NCBI RefSeq assembly: GCF_000002235.5
Contig: NW_022145599.1
Span: 21,958,155 to 22,022,154, forward strand
Source: Strongylocentrotus purpuratus
Lineage: Eukaryota; Echinodermata; Echinoidea; Camarodonta; Strongylocentrotidae
Direction: 5' to 3'
Length of the DNA stretch: 64,000 nt
Part shown: positions 24,190 to 35,160 of the stretch, in pieces
How the letters are laid out: the number at the start of each line of letters is the position of its first letter
Position numbering within the stretch: position 1 is the first letter of the stretch
The notes under the pieces: model-generated
Database searches by the model: none
Seen by the model: the letters and a program-made list of their open reading frames with translations, nothing else
What the model was told of the DNA's origin: nothing
Made by a program: the position numbers and the translations under genes

Positions 24190-24849
24190 AGTTGCCGGAT
24201 CCCTTTAATGTGAATACGTCTAACACATAAAAACGTATAGTGTACAAGAGTTATACAATAAAGTGATTGGTGTTTTATAGAAATCTGGAAAGAATATTTC
24301 ATTTCATTTTCATTTAATTTCATTTATTTTCATATTTCTCATGTGACATATACATTTCAAAACAAAGAACAACTTGTTTTGTGTGAGATAGAATAACAAT
24401 CAATAACACATAATAAATAACATAAAGATAAGTGGTCGATATAGAGTACTGATTTAACTGAGAGAAAAACGGTAGGACCTACTTGAAAGCAAGCTTGTAA
24501 AGTTGTAAGCCCCAGTGAAATAATTTGTGGTAATAAATGGAGGACGGATATAAATTGTTACCAATCCAAATATATCAATAAATTAAAAGGGGGGAAAAAC
24601 ATGCGGTGATGCTGTTTATTCTTAATCAGCACCGGAAAAAGATCAAACAATGTACCCTGACATAAATGCTTTCCTCGTACTGAATTTAAATGAATGTAAG
24701 GTTTTAAATGTTTCTATTGAGTTTGGGAGTACATTCCATAGATCTGATGTCTTATTTTTCACCTCTATGATAAAAAAACGACAACAAGCAAAATGTAACT
24801 CTTTATTCATTAGAAGATGAAAATATAGACTAACATGTTCATCTGAGTG
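24190..24849. repeat. Upstream flank of unit 3 with retroposon-tail insertion
   Basis: Matches 62920-63610. Bases 24295-24620 start with CATTT repeats and continue with ATTTCTCATGTGACATATAC. They are absent from unit 1 (near 2376), where the sequence passes directly to TTTAATCAGC. This pattern suits the 3' tail of a retroposon inserted in reverse orientation before the units at 24 and 63 kb diverged. Confidence 0.6.
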
Positions 24850-25322
24850 CAGGCGCGTACACAGGGGGGGGGGGGGGGGGGGGGGGGGGTTTGGGGGGTT
24901 AAACCCCCCCCTTTGGAAATTTTTTGTATGTAAACCCCCCTAAATTCCTCTAAAACCCCCCCCCCCCCCTTTTGGATTTTTTTTTTTTTTTTTTTTTAAT
25001 AATTTTTTTTTTTTTTTTTAAATTCCCATGGTTGACCTAAAAAAGCTGAACTTACCTCCCCCCCCCAACGGAGCAAAATGTCAAATTTTCAAATTTCGAG
25101 ACCAAAAAAAAAAAAAAAATGTGTCCTCTTACCCCCCCCCCCCCCCCCCCCCCCCCCGCTTATTCAGCGGTCGGCTGAGTCGTTGCGATTTTTTTTGGGA
25201 CAAAACCCCCCCCCCCCCCCCGCTCATTCAGCGGCTGGCTGAGTCGTTGCGAAATTTTCGGCCCAATTTATAAACGTTAAACCCCCCCCCCCCCCCTTGA
25301 AAAAATCCGGCGTACGCGCCTG
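24850..25322. mobile_element. hAT-type MITE with homopolymer core (second copy)
   Basis: Same family as 17772-18131. The termini are CAGGCGCGTACACAGG and CGGCGTACGCGCCTG, with near-identical 8-bp flanks TCTGAGTG (24842-24849) and TCTGATTG (25323-25330). The paralogous site near 63615 has no insert. The interior consists mainly of runs of G, C, A and T with two CAGCGGNNGGCTGAGTCGTT repeats. Homopolymer lengths should not be trusted. Confidence 0.85.
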
Positions 25323-27632
25323 TCTGATTGTATTGTACATGTGGTTAGTAAGGATGACAAATTTTAAGTGTGACAATCAACAGTTTGTTCCAATGGTCGA
25401 CAAAAGCAGGAAAGGGTTACTACACCCCCAATAAGTGGACACTATTTATAATAAGATTTTTTAAAATTGAGTCTCTGAAAGACACTTGGAAAAACATTTG
25501 GGGCATCTGGTAATTCAGTTGTTTATTATCGTTTCCATCCTGTATAGTCAAATAAAAATTAAGAAAACAAAATTATCACGAGAAACGCAAAATGAGAGGC
25601 ATCGTTAACATGCTTGTCAAAACCATGTAGTCCTGAGACTACAGTTGACATCTAGGGCTCAATCTTCCCATCGTTTCTCATTTTTGTTCTCATTGTTAAA
25701 CAAGAGTAACATTGCACATGTTCAATATTACATTTGAATGGTTACTTGCTCTTTTTTCGCAATTTTCTTAATCAGACGTTCTTATAGTTGTATTAATGTG
25801 CTCATCCAAGTGTGAAAGTTCAAAACCTTATTGGTCTTGATTGATGTTGGCCGAGTAATAATTATACTTTAATTTGATATATATATACTATCATATTTTG
25901 TTTACGGTTTATATGAACATGTTGAACAATAAAGAGTGTCCTCTTTCTTGTTTTGCTGAGTGTATCCTTAGTTCCTTGTTAGCATTGATATCTGCATTCG
26001 GGAATAATGTTGTTCTGTCTTTAGAACGGTAAATAAATTTATTTAGGTCATTACTCTTGAGGAGTACTGTTTGGGACTTTAACGTGTCATTAAAATCCAC
26101 AAGGCACAAAGAGGAGGCGTAGGAGTCGTGCGCCTCTTTTAATTTATATATTTTTCTTTAAGGGAAATCATAACATAAATATATATGGTTATTCGGGCTC
26201 CGCCACACCAAGTAAAGTCCAGCTTCGACAGCATACATCCATACGTTTTGTTTAAGCACCAGAGCGCCCCATCCCGTTTCATAATTCTGGGTAATACTAT
26301 ATAGTAAGCCATTAAAGACTAGATAAGCCTTGCATTAAAAAAGCCCCAAACATTTTATAGAAATTACGCGAAACACAACAGTAAAGGGGAAGTCCACTCT
26401 GATATTGAGTTGGTTATAATTGAAGCAGAAAAAGAGAGAAACATGTCAGTGAGTGAAGGTTTAAGAAAAAACTGATTATAAATAAGACAGTTTGAAGGTG
26501 TGATCGATCAAACACCACATTGTAACAATGTGTCGTATCTTGCGAGCTCCCCTCCCGTTTGCCCAGTACTACAACAATTCAAAACATTATGTTTTCCCCT
26601 AAGTGAGACTGGTCGGATCGCAGTTTTACACGATAAGAAATAAGGGGGCAATTGGGGGAAAATTTGCATCCACTTACGCGTATTTGGCAGAGGGTGCTGC
26701 TATTGTAGCAAACTACACGATCCGATCTAAAATTCATCGGATCGTGTTCGAAGTGAGAAGTGTGTACTGGGCTTAAGGGAAACTTGACATTGACAGATTT
26801 ATTATCATGTATTTTAATGCTGCCTACACTACATTATATTTAAGTAAATATCATGCCCTGTCAAACCAGCATATCTTTAATCATGCAGTACTGGGGTTAA
26901 AACAGGATTTCCTTTCCTTTTTTTATTCATGCAGTGCATTTCCATAAATGATCCACATTATCTAATAGTCTGTTTAGAGCCAGAAGGACTCATAACCCAA
27001 AATAACTCTTAGTAACTCATAATAACAGGGCAGTCGATTAGGCCTATTGCATGTCTGCTCTCATCACGTTCATTTTAACAAATAGGAGTGCACAAGGAAC
27101 ATCTTATCACTTATATGAATAGTTTTTCTTCTTCTCTCAAACTCATAATAGTTTTGTTTTCAGAATCTTGACGGATTCATCAAGAGAACAACCATGACTA
27201 GTCAAGCTTTCCTACCATTTGCGTGTTTTGAATTAAGGAAAGAAGGCTGCTTCTCAATCTTTGGGCTAGGACGGGATTCAGAGATAGTCCATTATTCGTT
27301 TAATATAGAGCAATGATTAAGACTGTTTCCAAATCTTTATAATAAGATTAATTGAGCCACAAATGCACTAGACTCTTAATTGTTGTTTAAAGTAGTGAGA
27401 AGAAACCTAAAATATATACGTCCGCCATGTGCATTATATTTGCAATTAACGATTCAGAAGTGAAATCATTTTTCAGTCACAGGCAACTGTCCACAACTGT
27501 GAACGAAGTAATTTTTAATATTGCATTGAAACATTTGGTTGACCCAAATTACCTTAACAATTTGTCAGAAAATGAATTGATATAAAGCTTTGTGTAAATG
27601 GTATTCGTTCTTTTCTTTGTAAATTATTTTCA
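25323..27632. repeat. Upstream flank of GPCR copy 3
   Basis: Bases 25323-25560 match 63615-63850. Bases 25760-26590 match 2860-3726. Bases 26600-27632 match 5245-6262. A short minus-strand frame at 25909-26109 resembles one at 3009-3200 only because the DNA is duplicated; I do not call it a gene. Confidence 0.6.
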
Positions 27633-27661
27633 GAAAAACTTTTAGCTGATCGCAGGATAAG

Positions 27662-28914
27662 ATGGCAGATGAAAGCACTCTTCCTACGTCGGCCTTTGAT
27701 CCAACAAACGGCAGTCTTCCAGGTCCTTATTATGATTTTCAGTCTATAGGCGTCGCCCAACGTGTCGTTCTCTGTATCATCTTTCTTATAATCAGCATCA
27801 CAGGAATCATCGGAAACTCCATCGTGATCCTCGCCATCGTTCTCTCTCGCAAGCTCAGGTCGACTTTCAATTGGTTTATCATGAACCTTGCCGATGTGCC
27901 GATCTGTTAACGTCGATCTGCCTTCCCATTTATATTGCAATCAGTCAGTTTGACTGGGTCTTTAAATTGTTGGTATTTGTCATGTGTGCCTGTGTTGGCG
28001 TAAGCCTTACAACCCATGCTTTCCTTGGCTTCACCAGTTGGTATCGCGTCACGAGAAACCAAGGAAAATTCAAGAAAATTTACAAGGCTCGAAACTTATG
28101 CCTCATGATTACATTCACGTGGGTTTTTAACTTCTCCTCGGGCTGCGTTATTGTTAGACTAGACGAGGAAATAGCTGTCTTTGTCATACCTTTTTGGGCC
28201 TTCGGGCATTTTGCAATTATTGTCACTGTGTACCTAAAACTATGGAGATTCATTGCATACCGAGGGGAGAACTTGAAGCCAGCGAAGAAAGTTGACGGAA
28301 AGATACAGAATGAAATATGCATGGACACCATATGCCCAGATGAAAACCACGTTACCCAACAAGATGGTTTGGTCATTGAGAATACTGTTTTGAGGGTATC
28401 TCATTCGTCCGAGTATTTAGGAAGCCAGAACTGCGACATATCAAAAGGTGAAATACTAAAATCCGGTCAGCCGGAGATCCATACGCATGATACGGAGCCT
28501 TTGACCGTATCCCCATCTCTAGAAGAGATAGAAAGCACAGACGGCGGACCTGACCTAAAGTCGAAAGAAGTACCAGTACGTGTCAAGGGATCGGAAACCA
28601 AAGTACCTGTCAAGAAACAGACACAACCTAAAATTGACAAGAAGCTTCTTGCTGTAACCAAGAATCTGTTGGTAATTCTCGTTGCTTTTGTCATCTGCTT
28701 CATTCCTTACGCTGTGAGCATATGTTCACCGAAATCGTATAGTGCACTTCCCTGGCTTTTGGCCCTTGTATTGTCAAATAGCTGTATTAACCCAATCATC
28801 TATGCCAGAAGGATTCGTGCCTTTAGAGAGGTGATGGTATGCATCATACGATGTAGGCTCGGAAGCATTCCCATGCCCATCGACTTGGTAAGGAAAATGA
28901 GAACCACTCGCTGA
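27662..28914 (+). pseudogene. Rhodopsin-class GPCR, copy 3, full length, 2-nt insertion in TM2
   Basis: The leader MADESTLPTSAF starts at the ATG 27662, 28 bases after a TTTTCAG acceptor. The first frame runs through TM1 (GIIGNS) and into TM2, then stops at 27908-27910. The remainder (27900-28914, ending TGA) carries late TM2, TM3, SWY at the DRY site, TM4, TM5, the long third loop, TM6 (VICFIPY) and TM7 (NSCINPIIY), ending MRTTR. Against copy 2, two extra bases lie at about 27891-27893, turning the LACAD codons out of frame. There is also an in-frame 9-bp deletion after TM2. Without the insertion it would be about 416 residues, the same as copy 2. The break is not in a homopolymer, so a real mutation is more likely than a base-call error. 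The loop segment with LRVSHSSEYLGSQNC is identical to copy 2. Confidence 0.9.
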
Positions 28915-28949
28915 ACAAAATAACTTGCAATCGCCTGGTGAAACTTAAT

Positions 28950-29320
28950 GTGGGAGTGTCGTGGTCGAGTGGTTTAAGGCGCTTGACTGTAGATGCGAAG
29001 GTCGAGGATTCGAATCCCGACACGGCACTAATATCCTTTGGCAAGATATTTACCTGCACTTGCTACTCTACACCCAGGTGTTAAATGGGTACCCGGTAGG
29101 ATGCGAACGTTCATGTGGTTGAACGAGCAAGTGTGCGCCTGTAAAATGGCGACTGGCTGGAATGCTCCCCAGGGAGTGGAAAATGTGCACACATTGTGCG
29201 CGGGTAAGCCTGAATCCGATGACCGGGGTAATAATATATCTGTAAAGCGCTTAGGTACATCGTTGGATCGGTGTGATGAGCGCTATATAAAAAACCGGAT
29301 TATTATTATTATTATTATTA
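28950..29320 (+). mobile_element. tRNA-derived SINE
   Basis: The head (about 28957-29029) has a plausible 7-bp acceptor pairing, an A-box-like TGGTCGAGTGG and a B-box-like GGATTCGAATCC. The anticodon stem does not pair well, and an A replaces the conserved G before TTC. The body follows with GGTGTTAAATGGGTACCCGG and the tail GAGCGCTATATAAAAAACCG plus (ATT)n at about 29297-29318. Copies 2 and 4 have no such element at the corresponding position (near 15260 and 44670), so it inserted after duplication. Confidence 0.8.
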
Positions 29321-30040
29321 AAGCAAGGTCAAAAGCATACCTTGGACAAATTCCCCCAAATTATCCGCGGACAATTAAGACCCGGATCATTTAACTATAG
29401 AAATATTGTAAGGTGGAAAAGTTTCCTCAAATCTACTCGCGGACAATTTAAACTGGAGGCTTACACATGGACAAAAACATCCGGTGAACAAGTTCCCCCA
29501 ATCCCACGGACAATGAAAATACAGTTATCATGGCTAACTTTTCCATATTTCGCCTGTCTTAAAGCAATTGCACAGAATAATGCGATGAATCACAATACAA
29601 GTCACTAATTATTAATCGATTACTTGGGACATCTCATTAATCCAATTGAAAAACTTATGATTTCGATTCTGTATAATAATATGTTGAGAAATATGAGAGT
29701 CGTTTTTCTTAAAGTATTCAGTTTTATTCTGAAAAAAGGAAGCAATGCTTGTTCTAGCTTGTTTAGGATGACTAATATGTAGTGCGGTAATTGTTCCCAT
29801 CATGTAATTGTAATATATTTTAGTCTTATGCATTGTGAAATTATGAACAATAAATTATGTTGTATTTATGTTCGTTTATCAAATGATAAAAGTCTTTGTT
29901 ATGATTATGTTGCAGTTTGTATAAACTAGGACTATAGAAAAATGCTTTGCTTGTATGTTATGTAAGAAGAGGAATTGGGGTTTTTAGAAATAAATTCAAT
30001 GAATCCAAACAAAAAAAAATCCTTAAGTGTGTACCAAAGC
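29321..30040. repeat. 3' flank of GPCR copy 3
   Basis: Collinear with 15260-15921 and 45696-46375. Non-coding. Confidence 0.65.
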
Positions 30041-30044
30041 ATGT

Positions 30045-30185
30045 AAATTGGAGGTGCCGTGGTATGGTGATTTATTCACTAGACTCTCAGTCCCAAGGTT
30101 CAGGGTTCGAATCCCAGCGCTACATATGACACTCTCCATCTAACTGTCAATGGGTACCTGGTAATTGCAGGGGGACAATAGAGAA
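30045..30185 (+). mobile_element. tRNA-derived SINE fragment
   Basis: Contains an A-box-like TGGTATGGTGATTTA and a B-box GGTTCGAATCCC, followed by CTGTCAATGGGTACCTGGTA. A paralogous copy lies at 46390-46520. It lacks the 3' tail seen in the SINE at 28950-29320. It is not a functional tRNA, since the acceptor ends do not pair. Confidence 0.6.
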
Positions 30186-30297
30186 AGAGCGTTATTAATA
30201 CTGATTAATACTGTATTACTAATCAATATTCATTATTTCCTTAAGATCCTTTGATATATTATATCCAATTGAGTATCCAGCATTATACATGTAAGAT

Positions 30298-32001
30298 CAG
30301 AGGCGGCCCTCCGGGGGGGGGGGGGGCAGGGGGCACAGTGCCCCCCCCACTTTTTCAGATACCCCCAAAATGCCCCTTTTTACATAGGAAAAGTGCCCCT
30401 TTTATTTTGTAAGAAGTGCCCCTTTTACATAGGAAAGGTGCCCTTTACTTTGACAAGTGCCCCTATTACTTAGTAAAAGTGCCCCTTTCCCCTTTTCACC
30501 TCTGACGAGTGCCCTTTTTATTTTTTATACGTGCCCCTTTTCCTTCGACATGTTCCCATTTTCCTTTGCAATAAATGTTCATTTTCCATTCTCATGAATC
30601 TTGAAATTATCTTGAATAAGTGCCCTTTTTAATCTCTAGTAAGTGCCTCTTTTCAGGTACGAGAAGTGCCCCTTTTCACTTTTAATAGGTGCCCCCTTCA
30701 CCTCTGATGATTGCCCTATTCAAAACTGAGATGTGCTCTTTTTACTTTGACAACTTCTCCTTTTTTTCCTTTGTAAGAAGTGCCCCTTCTCCTTTTAATA
30801 ACTACCCCTTTTTTAAACTCGGATGAGTGCACCTTTCATTTTAACATGTGCCCCTCTTATTTTCTAATAAGTGCCCCTTTTCCTTATGATAAGTGCCCCC
30901 ATTAAAAAGAGAGAGCTCCTTCCCCTTCTCATAACTTCCCCTTTCCCTTTCTAATAAGTGCCCCTTTTCCTTATGATAAGTGCCCCCATTAAAAAGAGAG
31001 AGCTCCTTCCCCTTCTCATAACTTCCCCTTCCCCTTCTTCTAATTACTGCCCCTTCTCATAACTGCCCCTTTTAAACATCTGAACGGTGCCCCCTTTTCA
31101 TTCAACAAATGCACATTTTCCTTTATTATAAGTGCCCCTTTTACATTTTCATAAGTGCCCCTTTTCATATCTGGTCAGTGCCCCTTTGCAACTCTGATAA
31201 TTCCCCTTTTAATAATGATACGTGCCCCTTTTCCTTTCTAATGAGGGACCTATCCCCTTTTCACCTCTTATAAATGGCCCTATTAAAATCTGATGGGAGC
31301 CCCTTTTCCGTCAACAAATGCCTATTTCCCATTTTCGTAAACGCCTCCTTTTTGAATAATCACTGGTGAGTGCCTCTTTTCAAGTGAAAAAATGCCTCAT
31401 TTTCACCTCTTATAATTATCCTTTGTACTTATATACAGGCTCCTTTTCTTTTCTAATAGTGTCTTATCCCTTTCGATAATTGTCCCCTTTTCATGTAATC
31501 ATTAAACGTGCCCCTTATTTAAAGCGACTAAGAGCAGTTTCCTCCAAAGTTCGCTCGCTGCGCTCGCTCGCATTTAAAGATTATATAATTATGTTACTTA
31601 TCAAAGGTCTTTTCAGTCTTCCGTTATGAGAATGTGCTTATAACCCCATCACGATTGGCTTTTTTCCTCTTTATAAGATGTAATTTTTCGCACTGCGACC
31701 TCACAGATCTTCAAAAATTTTCTCGCTCGCTTCGCTCGCTCGTAAATGCATATTCAGACATCACACCCAACTGTAAAGTTTGATGCTTAAGCGATATATT
31801 GTATGATGTATGAACTATGAAGAGAAACAAATATTGAAATCATCCCTGATAATGTAATCACAATGTAGGGGTATATACCAATGTCTAAAAATTGTATATT
31901 TTCGCTTTGAGATTTCCCACTGTAGGTGCCCTTTTTTCCAGAAAGTGCCCTTTTTTGTTGGTCCCCCCCCTCCCACTTTGAAAGTCGCTCGGCCGCCCCT
32001 G
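30298..32001 (+). mobile_element. Non-autonomous hAT-like element built of GTGCCCC repeats
   Basis: The ends are CAGAGGCGGCCCTCC and, inverted, CAGGGGCGGCCGAGC. They are flanked by the exact 8-bp duplication TGTAAGAT (30290-30297, 32002-32009). The paralogous position in unit 4 (near 46650) holds a single TGCAAGAT and no insert. About the first 1.2 kb is a degenerate array of roughly 20-30-base units around AAGTGCCCCTTTT. It includes an apparently exact 87-bp tandem duplication (about 30861-31034). Two CTCGCTCGC-rich spots lie near 31552-31572 and 31722-31742. No transposase frame is present. A related end lies at 7985-8103. Confidence 0.9.
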
Positions 32002-32009
32002 TGTAAGAT

Positions 32010-32737
32010 GGAGCCAGTGTTTACCCTCTAAAAGATAAAATTAATTGTAAAATATCTTTTTATAACATGGGGTGTCGGTTAGATTTCAGAAAGAAAACAA
32101 AAAGAAGTTTAAATATGGGCGATCACACTCCCTATGGTTAGGGTTGCCTAAGACACATTAGGCTGTCATTGGCAGTGAAGGTACAATAAGTATTAACCAA
32201 TGTTCTGAATATACAAATAATTCAGTTGTGTATTTACAACTTGTATTTGTATGATATCTTAATCTTAGAATGAGATATTAGTGTTTTTGTATAGATATAA
32301 GTAAATATGTACACATCAATAATATCAATGAACAAAAAGATTATACGTATGAATGTGTATTATATTTATTCACGGTTAAAAACAAAATACAATAATTATG
32401 CCCGCATTCAGCAAATGCTGTTTTTCAGCGAGGCCGCGATTACATAAAATTCGAACAATAGAATATCAGACAATGAAAATACAATTTACAAACAAATATC
32501 ATTAATTACCAATAATTTATGTGTGTATTTACAGTTTGAATTTGTATGTAATCTTAAATGTTTAAGGTATCTTAGAGTTAGACATAAATGTTTTTGTATA
32601 GATATAAGTAAATATGAACACGTCAGTCATTGGACTTGGACACAAATGATTGTAATCGTGTATTGTATGATAACGTATTTTGCACAACTTTCATCTCATA
32701 TAATCGAATACAAAAAGAGATGATAAAACATATCATA
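32010..32737. repeat. Segment shared with unit 4, containing a diverged internal duplication
   Basis: Matches about 46654-47380. Within it, 32220-32330 and 32515-32640 resemble each other (shared GTGTGTATTTACA and GTTTTTGTATAGATATAAGT), and both copies are also in unit 4. The internal duplication is therefore older than the unit duplication. Non-coding. Confidence 0.6.
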
Positions 32738-32923
32738 CACATTAAAAACGCTGTTTAAAAAAGTGATGTTCACTTACAGTTGTACACTATCTTAAACAAC
32801 AGTTGAACAAATTGTAAACAATGTTGCTCGAAACGAAAGTAATTTTGTTAAACATTCGTTGTTTAAAATTTAATGACTGCTATATTTACTATACGAGAGC
32901 TTTTAGACAGTGTTGTTTACATA

Positions 32924-32931
32924 TGACGTCA
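32924..32931. promoter_or_regulatory. Consensus CRE palindrome TGACGTCA
   Basis: The exact TGACGTCA lies about 370 bases before the ATG at 33297, inside the TA-flanked element. Such a site binds CREB/ATF proteins. An 8-mer may occur by chance; functional relevance is speculative. Confidence 0.3.
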
Positions 32932-33296
32932 TGTGTCTCGTGCCTGTAAAGTGCGCGCTGGCTAAAAGCTTTATTTCACATTGTTATGTTTAGAAACAGG
33001 TTCCTTGAAACTAACATGCAATTGAAATTAACATGCCACTTAGAAATGCAGTGCAGCTGTTCAGGCACAGCTCATTGTTATTCATATTAGATGCATACAC
33101 ACAATGCAAGTATATGCAAGGGTCTTCTGTTGACTACACAGATTGATACATATGTAAAAGCACATGGACATTGAGTCTGGATTAAACTACCAAAGCAACC
33201 ACACGTGTTTCTGCAGGCTCCATTTTGTTTGTCTCTATACTTACATTTATTTAGCTTAATAGTTTTTACTTTCCAACCCACAACACAACACACATC

Positions 33297-33398
33297 ATGG
33301 CCGACCAAGCTACCGACGCGCTTCTAAGTGACTGGGGATTCAATGTCTTAATTGAAATCACTTTTCTATTAACCAATTTGAAGTTTTTAACTTATAGC
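33297..33398 (+). other. Possible captured first coding exon
   Basis: An ATG in good context (CATCATGG) opens a frame starting MADQATDALLSDWGFNVL and continuing in frame past a GTAAGT donor-like sequence at 33399-33404. The uninterrupted frame runs to 33533. N-termini of this kind, with a short acidic leader and a DWGF motif, faintly recall SAM-like domains, but I cannot confirm a family. It sits in a transposon lacking other coding capacity. Confidence 0.25.
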
Positions 33399-33749
33399 GT
33401 AAGTTCACAGTTACAATTTTCAGTATCTGTACGCAAATGTCAGAATAAAGGTAGACTTAAAATCGTCGCGTCATGCAGTGCGGCACTGATCGCGCACTCG
33501 GTTATAACGTGTGCTAAATTCCTTGCCATATAGATTGCATGTATCCCTATATATGCAGTTTATACGTGCGTGCATGCGCGCTCATGCAAAATGGGCACTG
33601 TTTTGGCGCTAATTCATGAATTGCAGAATTACCCTACCATATTGTAGTCTTGTAGTCTTCATATACCTATATAGAGACCCAGAAGTAGTGGTGCACTTAT
33701 TCAGAGTATCAAACCCAAATTATACCCCATTATACAACCCTTTTGTTGT

Positions 33750-34200
33750 AAAGAACCCCCACTGAACAACAGCTCCTTTTTAAACAACTTTCTTTAAACA
33801 ACCCAGTTGGTGTAAACAACCCCCACTGAAGAACAGCTCCTTTTTAAACAACTTTCTTTAAACAACCCAGTTGGTGTAAACAATCCCCACTGAACAACAG
33901 CTCCTTTTTAAACAACTTTCTTTAAACAACCCAGTTGGTGTAAACAACCCCCACTGAACAACAGCTCCTTTTTAAACAACTTTCTTTAAACAACCCAGTT
34001 GGTGTAAACAACCCCCACTGAAGAACAGCTCCTTTTTAAACAACTTTCTTTAAACAACCCAGTTGGTGTAAACAATCCCCACTGAACAACAGCTCCTTTT
34101 TAAACAACTTTCTTTAAACAACCCAGTTGGTGTAAACAACCCCCACTGAACAACAGCTCCTTTTTAAACAACCGTCTTTAAACAACACCAGTTGTTTAAA
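33750..34200. repeat. 64-bp tandem repeat array with 192-bp higher-order period
   Basis: ACTGA landmarks recur at 33761, 33825, 33889, 33953, 34017, 34081 and 34145, exactly 64 bases apart. Each unit has CAGCTCCTTTTTAAACAAC and ACCCAGTTGGTGTAAACAA. Units starting at 33825 and 34017 share the variant GAAGAAC, and those at 33889 and 34081 share AATCCCC. Triplets of units were therefore duplicated together. Confidence 0.9.
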
Positions 34201-34524
34201 TTGTGATTTTAAACAAGTTGTTCAAAATGTTGATCAACTAAGTGTTTAAACTTTAAACAACTCGAGTTGCTTAACATTTTAAACAACTCTTAGATCAGGT
34301 CACCCGTTAATCAAGAGTTGTTTAAACTTTTAAACAACTTGTTCACAAAAATTTTAACTGTGTACTACATAAGTATACTACGTCTAAGTGAATAATTTGC
34401 GGGATGGGATTTTGATGAGATGCGGAAACACCAATGCAGAGAGATAATTGTGTATTTGTGTATATACTATAGTATTATGGTTGGTTGTCAGTTTGTTTGT
34501 ATTATTTGACTGCTATTAAAGAAA

Positions 34525-34685
34525 GCATGGCTCCCATTGACCGATGCTGCGGCTGTAAGTCCCTTCAGAGGGCCTTGGTAAAGGCCCTACCAAAGGGCAC
34601 TGGGACATCGACTTGGTATCGAACCCAGGACCTCCCGGTTACGAGACCTCTGGTCACCACTGAGACATGTTATCATAGTGTTTTA
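34525..34685 (-). mobile_element. tRNA-derived SINE fragment (Thr-like head)
   Basis: The minus-strand reading is the same family as 34945-35155: GGTTCGATACC-type B box with TCGATGTCCCAGTGCCC after it, and an anticodon-loop CTCGTAA. The head is partly lost. A paralogue lies at 47570-47695. Confidence 0.6.
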
Positions 34686-34753
34686 TAAATATGCGTTTTG
34701 TGCACTCTCTGATTGGAATTATAATTACTAAAGATGCAACACATTATACGAAA

Positions 34754-34759
34754 GATGAT

Positions 34760-34800
<41 letters not shown>
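34754..34800. repeat. (GAT)n microsatellite
   Basis: About 14 uninterrupted GAT units. Confidence 0.9.
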
Positions 34801-34944
34801 ATTCATTATTTTTGTTCATTGAATCCGATCAGGGAAAGACGAAGAATTAAGCATTTCTATATTCGTTGCTATTCAATTATATAATAAAGGAATTGAAGAA
34901 TGAAATTTAAAAAAGACAGCTTGAGGTAGAAAAGAAGGCGAAGT

Positions 34945-35160
34945 AATTATTTGAGGAGGCCCAATAGCTCAGTGGCAAAGCAGTGGTCTCGTAACCGGGA
35001 GGTTCCTGTTTCGAAACCAAGTCGATGCGCTAGTACCATGGGTAAGGCATTAATACATCTACCCTATCCTATCCCTCGGAGATGACTTAAAGCCGTTGGT
35101 CCCTATTTGCTTACTTAAAAGCCTACAATGCTTTTTTAGCAGTCAGGTAAAACAAACAAA
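34945..35160 (+). mobile_element. tRNA-Thr(CGT)-derived SINE
   Basis: The head has AATAGCTCAGTGGCAAAGC (A box), anticodon loop CTCGTAA (CGT, threonine) and CTGTTTCGAAACC (B-box-like). A body follows with GGTAAGGCATTAATAC and GATGACTTAAAGCC. The tail ends in AGCAGTCAGGTAAAAC plus CAAA repeats. A better-preserved relative lies reversed at 36520-36718, and tails occur at 36100-36165, 47885-47965 and 48460-48535. Confidence 0.75.

Larger units (their letters stand above)
32738..34362. mobile_element. TA-flanked DNA element with TTTAAACAAC inverted motifs
   Basis: Unit 4 (near 47370) reads CATATCATACTACATAAG without a break. Here the same sequence is split by 1,625 bp beginning CACATTAAAAAC and ending TTTTAACTGTG, with TA on both sides. 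The ends are imperfect inverted repeats, and subterminal GTTGTTTAAA/TTTAAACAAC motifs are dense on both sides. A TA duplication suits the Tc1/mariner or a related group, but no transposase is present. The interior holds a 64-bp array and an exon-like frame, listed separately. Confidence 0.8.

Noticed and set aside
25028..25273. Proline-rich frame in poly-C tracts
   Set aside because: Compositional; it lies wholly inside the hAT MITE at 24850-25322.
27554..27940. Minus-strand frame opposite the start of GPCR copy 3 (and similar ones opposite copies 1 and 4)
   Set aside because: These are antisense shadows of the receptor exon with no recognisable domain.
28957..29029. Functional tRNA gene with GTA anticodon
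   Set aside because: The acceptor ends pair, but the anticodon stem does not, the T-arm has A in place of the conserved G, and a SINE body and (ATT)n tail follow directly.
33750..34200. CRISPR-like array
   Set aside because: Units are contiguous 64-bp tandem repeats with no unique spacers, in a eukaryotic transposon.
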